A stretch of DNA of 8,150 nt from Treponema sp. (GTDB lineage Bacteria; Spirochaetota; Spirochaetia; Treponematales; Breznakiellaceae), in the NCBI GenBank assembly GCA_031288575.1, contig JAITRD010000076.1:1-8150 (forward strand), written 5' to 3'. The notes under the pieces were generated by a model. That model saw only the letters and a program-made list of their open reading frames with translations. It searched no databases and was not told the origin of the DNA. Made by a program: the position numbers and the translations under genes. Positions 1 to 4,170 of this stretch are shown in pieces; the first letter of the stretch is position 1, and every line of letters begins with the position of its first letter.

Positions 1-375
1 GGCAACCCGGTCCAATTCCTGCCGGTAAAAGGCGCCGATATCCTTCCCGTCCTGGATAACGGCCTTTCCCAACTGCCCCCGCAGGAGATGGTGGAGGACC
101 CGCCGGTTTTCCCCGGTATTGACAAGCTCCCCGTCCAAAAGGGCCCGGTATTTGCCGATAAGCTCCTGCTCTTCCGCCAGGGAACGGAAGGCCTTCAGTT
201 CCGGGCCCTCCGCCCCCTTGGCCGCCCAGGAATAATTTAAACCCGCCGCCATGGGCGTCAGGCAAGCCTTGACCCGTTCCGCCGTAAGCAGGGCGGTAAA
301 ATCATATTTCTTCCCCGCCGCCAAGGCCCGGAGCCTGTTATAAGCTCCGGTTTTATCAAAATCAACATATTTCAC
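1..375 (-). CDS. pgi: Glucose-6-phosphate isomerase, N-terminal 125 residues (partial)
   Basis: This enzyme interconverts glucose-6-phosphate and fructose-6-phosphate in cytoplasmic glycolysis. The reading frame stays open from the window edge to a GTG at 375-373, giving 125 residues. The start is set by an AGGAG ribosome site (minus strand, about 381-385) five bases upstream; no better start lies beyond it. Family signature: residues 70-104 carry the ELIGKYRALLDGE and NTGENRRVLHHLLRGQLG blocks, matching the GPI region that reads KYRALLxGExxNxxExRxVLH in other bacteria. GLNYSWAAK at about 45-53 fits the treponemal type of GPI as I remember it. The catalytic C-terminal three quarters lie outside the window. 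The gene follows argR on the same strand after 225 nt, so it probably has its own promoter. Identity is confident; the lineage resemblance is from memory. Confidence 0.9.
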   Translation of the reverse strand, partial: MKYVDFDKTGAYNRLRALAAGKKYDFTALLTAERVKACLTPMAAGLNYSWAAKGAEGPELKAFRSLAEEQELIGKYRALLDGELVNTGENRRVLHHLLRGQLGKAVIQDGKDIGAFYRQELDRVA

Positions 376-600
376 GATTACTCCTCGTTTTTTACACTCC
401 CTGGACACCCTAAAACCCGGCCGAAGTATCGGACGCGGTTTCAAAGCCCCCAGGGTTTGTTAGGTTGCGCATTTAAATAAAATAGTATATATCGCCATAA
501 GATGGATATGTTTACCTTACAAATTTTAAAAGCATATTAACCGATCTTTTTTGCATATATTTGCATAGATATGCAAAAAATCCGCAAAAACAACAGGCTG
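376..600. promoter_or_regulatory. AT-rich control region between argR and pgi
   Basis: These 225 bases hold no credible ORF. The half nearest argR (about 465-600) is strongly AT-rich against a GC-rich background, as expected for a promoter and operator zone of pgi. A possible minus-strand -10, TATACT, lies at 489-484, but I see no good -35 17 bases upstream, so no promoter is called firmly. Nearer pgi, 421-432 could form a small CCGA/TCGG hairpin in the leader, and 404-417 carries a CACCCTAAAA string that resembles one arm of the inverted repeat upstream of rsgA. I see no clear rho-independent terminator for argR. Confidence 0.5.
547..580. repeat. 12-bp perfect inverted repeat with 10-bp-phased TTTGCATA elements
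   Basis: Arms 547-558 (TTTTTTGCATAT) and 569-580 (ATATGCAAAAAA) are exact reverse complements around a 10-nt centre. Inside lie three copies of one 8-mer at exact 10-bp steps: TTTGCATA at 550-557 and 560-567, and the inverted TATGCAAA at 570-577. A degenerate neighbour, TCCGCAAA, sits at 581-588. On either strand the transcript would start with U's and end with A's around the stem, the wrong order for an intrinsic terminator, so a protein-binding operator is the better reading. It lies about 170-200 bp upstream of the pgi start and 20-55 bp past the argR stop. Confidence 0.7.
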
Positions 601-1074
601 CTAGTCTTCCAACTCCGGAATGCTTTCTTTCATCCGGCTTAAAAAATCTTCCCCCGTAACTCCTTCCCGCAGGCAAACAAAAACCGTATTATCCCTGCCG
701 GCCAGGGTTCCCAGCACCTCGTCGAGGGCCAGATTATCCACCGCCAGGGCTACCGGATCGGAATGGCCGGAATAGGTTTTGATAACCACGATATTGCCGG
801 ACCATTCTATCGAGACGTAGCCCCGGAGGAAATCGTGGATATAGGTCCGTTCCGTTTCCTGCCGCTCATCGTCCCCGGGCAGGGAATACACATAACCGTT
901 ATGCCCGTCGGATATTTTTCCGACCTTGAGGAGTTTGAGATCCCGGGAAAGGGTCGCCTGGGTAACGATAAAGCCTTCTTTCTGTAAAAGACCCAGGAGG
1001 GTTTCCTGGGACTCAATGCGGTAAGTTTTTATTAACTTGCGGACCGCCTTTAAACGGCCCAATCGTTCTTTCAC
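601..1074 (-). CDS. argR: Arginine repressor ArgR/AhrC
   Basis: A transcriptional regulator that binds L-arginine, forms hexamers and controls arginine metabolism genes. The N-terminal winged helix (about residues 1-70) holds the recognition segment QATLSRDLKLLKVGK near 39-53, close to VTQATVSRDIKELHLVKV of AhrC. The C-terminal oligomerisation and arginine-binding domain (about 78-150) holds TYSGHSDPVALAVDNL and LGTLAGRDNTVFVC. The length of 157 aa is usual for the family. Start choice: AGGGAG on the minus strand is 6 nt from GTG (1074-1072) but only 3 nt from the TTG at 1077-1075, so GTG is preferred; TTG would add one residue. Oddities: the usual TxPGxA reads TYSGHS, and the usual GDDT ligand motif reads GRDNT. 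An ARG-box-like palindrome lies upstream, which argues for autoregulation. The arginine genes it may control are not in the window. Confidence 0.93.
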   Translation of the reverse strand: MKERLGRLKAVRKLIKTYRIESQETLLGLLQKEGFIVTQATLSRDLKLLKVGKISDGHNGYVYSLPGDDERQETERTYIHDFLRGYVSIEWSGNIVVIKTYSGHSDPVALAVDNLALDEVLGTLAGRDNTVFVCLREGVTGEDFLSRMKESIPELED

Positions 1075-1097
1075 CAATAACTCCCTGTATCAAAGGG

Positions 1098-1115
1098 CAC
1101 GAATAATTATTCTTT
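1098..1115. promoter_or_regulatory. ARG-box-like operator in the argR-fapA divergent region
   Basis: GAATAATTATTC at 1101-1112 is a perfect 12-bp palindrome and matches the core of the 18-bp ARG box (wnTGAATwwwwATTCAnw). The flanking T and A positions of the consensus are c at 1100 and t at 1113, so each half-site lacks one outer base. It sits 24 bp upstream of the argR start and overlaps the best minus-strand -10 candidate (AATAAT, 1111-1106), the geometry of a self-repressing operator. The match to the known ArgR/AhrC consensus is direct; control of fapA as well is inference. Confidence 0.7.
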
Positions 1116-1135
1116 GTTCTTGCATAAACATACAA
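1106..1135 (-). promoter_or_regulatory. Candidate argR promoter
   Basis: On the minus strand TTGTAT (1135-1130) and AATAAT (1111-1106) are separated by 18 nt. The -10 matches the sigma-70 consensus at five of six positions; the -35 at three of six. The -10 lies inside the ARG-box-like palindrome. Support is sequence-only. Confidence 0.4.
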
Positions 1136-1136
1136 T
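1107..1136 (+). promoter_or_regulatory. Candidate fapA promoter
   Basis: TACAAT at 1131-1136 is a good sigma-70-like -10 (five of six). An 18-nt spacer leads back to TTATTC at 1107-1112, a poor -35 inside the ARG-box palindrome. If real, the transcript starts near 1143 and has a leader of about 85 nt before the ATG at 1228. No flagellar sigma-28-type site was seen. Confidence 0.3.
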
Positions 1137-1152
1137 AAAGGGGGGGAATTTT

Positions 1153-1189
1153 CAACAGCATATTTTGCTCTTGTTATTATTTTTTTTTT
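1153..1189 (+). terminator. Weak hairpin plus T10 tract in the fapA leader (possible attenuator)
   Basis: CAA (1153-1155) and AGCA (1157-1160) pair with TGCT (1166-1169) and TTG (1171-1173) around a 5-nt loop, with one C-C mismatch. TTATTA and an unbroken run of ten T's (1180-1189) follow. The order of hairpin then U-tract is right for intrinsic termination on the plus strand, but the stem is short and AT-rich. It lies between the candidate fapA promoter and the gene, so it would act as a leader attenuator if functional. Confidence 0.3.
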
Positions 1190-1227
1190 GTCGATACTTT
1201 GTAGGGGAGATCCAAAAAAAATTGGCT

Positions 1228-2676
1228 ATGGATAATTCAAAAAAAAAGCCCGCAACCGGTTCTTCAGTCCCGCAGGAAAACCCGCCTTCTCAAAACCGGG
1301 CAACAGTCATGGCAGACAACAAAAACGACGGGAATATCGTCGTTACCTTTTCCGATAATGACCTTGAAGCCTGGGCTGATTTTATTCCCCCCATCGGGCA
1401 GGGGAGGCCCCTTACGGAGGAGTATATTGCCGTCGCGCTGCAACGGCTCAATATCGTATACGGCGTTTTGTGGGACGTTATCCGGAACATGATAGCCGCC
1501 TGTAACCAGGATCGCCGGCCAATCAAAAACGTGCTTTTTGCCCGGGGGGACAGCCCGGTAAGTGAAATAATCGAATATTTTGAGATAAATCCCCAACTGG
1601 CTTCCAATACTGAACTGGTGGAAAAAAACCGCCAGATCGATTACCGTACCCACTCCCCCTTTATAATCGTAAAAAAGGATCAGGTCCTGGCCCGGCTCAA
1701 GCCCAGGAAAGCCGGGCGGGATGGTAAAAACGTTCATGGCGCGGCGATCCCCCACAATGTCCAGCGTTCCGAGGGGGTAACCGGGGGGGGAAATACCCGG
1801 ACCGAGGGAAAATTTATCCTGGCGGAAATTAACGGGCAGCTTATCGAAAATAAAAAGGTTTTATCGGTTCAGAATTCCCTGGTCATCAAGGGCGCCGTGG
1901 GGTATTCCACGGGCAATATCATTTTTCCCGGGGATGTGGTGATCGAGGGACCGGTTTCGGACGGATTCAAAATTTACTGCGGGGGTTCCCTTACCATAAA
2001 GCAGACCTTCGATGTGACCGATGTGATAACCCGGGGGGATCTTACCGTTGCCGGAGGGATAATCGGCCGGGGGCAGGCTCTTGTCAAGGTCGGGGGCGCC
2101 CTGAAAACTAAATTTATCGACAATTGCCGGGCAGCGGTCCGGAGAACTGTCATCGTGGAAAGTGAAATTATCAATTCCAGCGTCTTTACTATGGAAAACC
2201 TGGATATGGGGGATAAGGGACTGATCCTGGGAGGGGATATCAGCGCCATCCATGGAATCCGGGCCGGGGCAATCGGGAAGGAATCGGGAAAAGCCACCCG
2301 GCTCCATTGCGGCATAGACTTTACCGCCCAGCAGGAGAAGGAGAAAAGCAACAATACCCTGCGGATTCTGGCGGCAAAAATCGCCAAGATCCGGGAGCTG
2401 CTCTCCATGCCCGAGGCCGCTGAAGGGAAAAGGGTCCAAATGGAAGAACTGCTCCACCGCCTTGAAGAAGAGCAGCAAAAGGCGGGAATGAGGGTATCCG
2501 AGCTTTTGGGCCGCATCAACATTGACGAAAACGCCCTGGTGGAGGTTACCGGGGAAATCGCTACAGGAACCCTCATTGAGATATGTCAAATCGCCCTTTT
2601 TGTGGAGGAACCCCTGAAAAAGGTGAGGATCCGCTTTGATAAGATCAATGGAAAGCTGATCCACGAAAACCTGTAG
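1228..2676 (+). CDS. fapA: FapA-family (DUF342) protein
   Basis: This is a FapA/DUF342 protein of 482 aa, cytoplasmic with no signal peptide. Family members are named flagellar assembly protein A; Vibrio FapA links sugar-PTS status to flagellation, and the treponemal role is unproven. A polar, low-complexity N-terminus (1-34) precedes a conserved N-terminal domain (about 36-135). Next come DYRTHSPFIIV (138-148) and GRDGKNVHG (163-171), then a glycine-rich right-handed beta-helix (about 212-365) with GYSTGNIIFPGDVVIEG and LILGG. A charged coiled coil (about 367-430) and a beta C-terminus follow. Start: the ATG at 1228 is chosen although AGGGGAGA (1203-1210) is about 18 nt away; TTG at 1222 (12 nt away) and ATG at 1309 are alternatives. 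The frame is open upstream to 1114, but that part reads as poly-T leader. The gene is divergent from argR and convergent with tatD. A run of nine A's covers codons 4-7. Confidence 0.88.
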   Translation: MDNSKKKPATGSSVPQENPPSQNRATVMADNKNDGNIVVTFSDNDLEAWADFIPPIGQGRPLTEEYIAVALQRLNIVYGVLWDVIRNMIAACNQDRRPIKNVLFARGDSPVSEIIEYFEINPQLASNTELVEKNRQIDYRTHSPFIIVKKDQVLARLKPRKAGRDGKNVHGAAIPHNVQRSEGVTGGGNTRTEGKFILAEINGQLIENKKVLSVQNSLVIKGAVGYSTGNIIFPGDVVIEGPVSDGFKIYCGGSLTIKQTFDVTDVITRGDLTVAGGIIGRGQALVKVGGALKTKFIDNCRAAVRRTVIVESEIINSSVFTMENLDMGDKGLILGGDISAIHGIRAGAIGKESGKATRLHCGIDFTAQQEKEKSNNTLRILAAKIAKIRELLSMPEAAEGKRVQMEELLHRLEEEQQKAGMRVSELLGRINIDENALVEVTGEIATGTLIEICQIALFVEEPLKKVRIRFDKINGKLIHENL

Positions 2677-2678
2677 GA

Positions 2679-3497
2679 CTAACCCCGCGGGGGAGGCGGT
2701 TCCCCTTCGTTTATTCCAAAAAAACGGCAGCCGGCAAGATAGGTCTCCCCGGCCAATTGTGCGCTCTCCTTTTCCCCCCAGCGGGCAACAACAGAGGCAA
2801 TGTAGGGGAGGTACCGGCTTTCATTCCGCCCGTTCCGGCGGGGCCTTTCCGGGAGGGAACGGGGAAGGAGGAAGGGCGCGTCGGTTTCCAGCATAAGCCG
2901 GTCCGGGGGTATCTTTTTTATCAGGGGGAGCAGATGCCGGCCCCGGCGTTCATCGCAGATCCAGCCGGTAATGCCGATATGGCAGCCCAGTTCCAGATAT
3001 TTAAAAAGCTCCCCTTCGGTTCCGGTAAAACAGTGGACGACCATCCTTTTAATTTCCCCCCGGTACTGGCCCAGGATGGCGGAAAAATCGGCAAAGGCGT
3101 CCCTTTCGTGGAGAAAAAGGGGAAGGCCGAGTTCCGCCGCCAGGCGGAGCTGGGCCTCAAAACAGCGGCGCTGGGCATCCCGGGGAGAAAAGTCCCGGTT
3201 ATAGTCCAGGCCGCATTCCCCAATGGCTACCACCTCCGGCTTTGCCGCGAGTTCCCGCAGGACCGCCCCGCTTCCCGCTCCCCAGTTTTTTGCCCCGTGG
3301 GGATGGACCCCGGCGGTGGCGTAAAGCCTTCCGGGAAAGGACGCCGCGTATTCCCGGGCAATCCGGCTGCCTGTTTCGTCGGTTCCGGTAATGATAAGGG
3401 GGCTTACCCCCTGTTCTTCGGCGGAACGGAGCACAGCCTCCCGGTCCCGGTCAAAAGACGGATGCATCAGATTGACGCCGATGTCCATAAGCCGCAT
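2679..3497 (-). CDS. tatD: TatD-family metal-dependent deoxyribonuclease
   Basis: TatD proteins are cytoplasmic TIM-barrel metal-dependent hydrolases; E. coli TatD is a Mg-dependent 3'-5' exonuclease tied to DNA repair. The 272 aa here follow E. coli TatD rather than YcfH/TatD-like proteins: the N-terminus reads MDIGVNL instead of the HxH form, then GVHPH (63-67), GECGLDYN with Glu94, FLHERDA with His130, VHCFTGT with His155, ITGWICDERRG (176-186) and ETDAPFLLPR with Asp206. All expected metal and catalytic residues are present. The ATG at 3497 has AAGGGGA nine bases upstream; an in-frame ATG at 3488 aligns better with E. coli residue 1 but lacks a suitably placed site. The tail EPPPPRG is an unconserved extension. 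It is convergent with fapA and divergent from the TM2 gene, so it is transcribed alone here. Confidence 0.93.
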   Translation of the reverse strand: MRLMDIGVNLMHPSFDRDREAVLRSAEEQGVSPLIITGTDETGSRIAREYAASFPGRLYATAGVHPHGAKNWGAGSGAVLRELAAKPEVVAIGECGLDYNRDFSPRDAQRRCFEAQLRLAAELGLPLFLHERDAFADFSAILGQYRGEIKRMVVHCFTGTEGELFKYLELGCHIGITGWICDERRGRHLLPLIKKIPPDRLMLETDAPFLLPRSLPERPRRNGRNESRYLPYIASVVARWGEKESAQLAGETYLAGCRFFGINEGEPPPPRG

Positions 3498-3498
3498 A

Positions 3499-3527
3499 TT
3501 GAATAGTCCCCTTCCATGGTTTATGAT
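3499..3527 (+). promoter_or_regulatory. Candidate promoter for the TM2-winged-helix gene
   Basis: TTGAAT (3499-3504), a 17-nt spacer and TATGAT (3522-3527) match sigma-70 at four and five of six positions with ideal spacing. Transcription would begin near 3534, leaving a leader of about 55 nt. The -35 abuts the tatD start codon, so the two genes' control regions interlock. Confidence 0.5.
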
Positions 3528-3538
3528 AATGTATCATA
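3522..3538. repeat. Inverted repeat TATGATA-N3-TATCATA in the tatD/TM2 divergent region
   Basis: Two 7-bp arms (3522-3528 and 3532-3538) are perfect complements around ATG. Each arm reads TATGAT as a -10-like hexamer on its own strand, so the symmetry may mark an operator or just two back-to-back -10 elements for the divergent genes. Further right, GCCGTCA is repeated directly at 3542-3548 and 3563-3569, a 21-bp period. Confidence 0.5.
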
Positions 3539-3588
3539 TCCGCCGTCAAGGGGTACGAATAGGCCGTCAGGCTATTTGGGAGTTTTAA

Positions 3589-4101
3589 ATGTATAGCGTC
3601 GGTTTAGCCTATTTACTTTGGCTCATTTCAGGTTTTGGAGCCCTGGGGTTTCACCGCTTTTATCTGGGGAAGATCCCCACAGGTCTGCTGTGGATGTTTA
3701 CCGGGGGCCTGGGCATGGTAGGTTCCATTTATGACTTTTTGACCCTGCCGGGACAAGTCCGGGAGGCGAATCTCCGGAACGCGTTTTTTACCGCCCCGGG
3801 TTCACATTCCCAAGGCGCCGGATGGCGTTATGTCCGGGACGGGGAAGCCCGGGTGGTGTCCCAAAAACGGGAAAAAGAAACCGTAGAACGGGCGATCCTG
3901 AAATTAGCCAAGGAAAACAAGGGCATCCTTACCGCCAGCGAAGTGGCCCTGGGGGCGGACATTTCTATCGACGAAGCTAAAAAAGACCTGGACCGCCTGG
4001 TTGCCAAGGGCTTCGCGGAAATCCGGGTCCGTAAGACCGGCACCCTGGTTTACACCATTCCGGAAATGATGGACCGGGACGCGCCCCTGGAGGACTTTTA
4101 G
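3589..4101 (+). CDS. TM2-domain membrane protein with C-terminal winged-helix-like domain
   Basis: A 170-aa protein of unknown function. The N-terminus is a TM2 domain: a first membrane segment (about 4-20) running into GFGALGFHRFYLGK (15-28), then a second segment (about 32-52) ending in IYDFLTLPGQV. The loop with FHRFYLGK is the TM2 hallmark. After a polar linker (about 62-93), residues 95-159 look like a winged helix: ERAILKLAKENKG, ILTASEVALGADIS, IDEAKKDLDRLVAKGFAEI and a beta-wing with TLVYTIPEM. It resembles the small helix-turn-helix units of transcription regulators or protein-interaction winged helices. GGGAG (3578-3582) lies six bases before the ATG, so the start is secure. The TM2 call is firm and the winged-helix call moderate; DNA binding is only inferred. 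It is divergent from tatD and convergent with mutS2. Confidence 0.85.
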   Translation: MYSVGLAYLLWLISGFGALGFHRFYLGKIPTGLLWMFTGGLGMVGSIYDFLTLPGQVREANLRNAFFTAPGSHSQGAGWRYVRDGEARVVSQKREKETVERAILKLAKENKGILTASEVALGADISIDEAKKDLDRLVAKGFAEIRVRKTGTLVYTIPEMMDRDAPLEDF

Positions 4102-4111
4102 GAAAACAACC

Positions 4112-4131
4112 GCCCCTTCCGGAAATGGGGC
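4112..4131 (-). terminator. Possible mutS2 terminator hairpin
   Basis: GCCCC (4112-4116) and GGGGC (4127-4131) form a 5-bp GC stem around a 10-nt loop that contains TTCCGGAA. On the minus strand, downstream of the mutS2 stop, the stem is followed by GGTTGTTTT, a weak U-tract. The GGGGC arm could instead pair with GCCCC at 4138-4142, and CCGCTT/AAGCGG (4141-4146, 4156-4161) makes another stem. The region between the convergent TM2 gene and mutS2 is therefore rich in foldable sequence, but no textbook terminator is present. Confidence 0.35.
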
Positions 4132-4170
4132 CGGACAGCCCCGCTTTCAAGAACGAAGCGGAACAAAGCC

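Noticed and set aside
547..580. Inverted repeat as a rho-independent terminator of argR
   Set aside because: The stem is AT-rich and its strand order is U-run first and A-run last on both strands, the opposite of an intrinsic terminator.
1114..1227. In-frame N-terminal extension of FapA with a leucine/phenylalanine-rich, membrane-like stretch
   Set aside because: The hydrophobic residues come from the T-rich leader and T10 tract. It would start at a TTG without a ribosome site, overlap the ARG-box/promoter region, and FapA proteins are not N-terminally membrane-anchored.
1861..2664. Long minus-strand ORF opposite fapA
   Set aside because: It lies wholly antisense to a clearly conserved gene, has no recognisable domain and no conserved motif; it is a codon-bias shadow.
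2683..2692. CCCCGCGGGG palindrome at the fapA-tatD junction as a bidirectional terminator
   Set aside because: It has no loop and no T-tract on either side, and it lies inside the tatD C-terminal codons (Pro-rich tail).
2757..3506. 249-codon plus-strand ORF opposite tatD
   Set aside because: It is antisense to a full-length TatD with all catalytic residues, and its composition (Gly/Pro/Phe-rich) is typical of the complement of GC-rich coding sequence.
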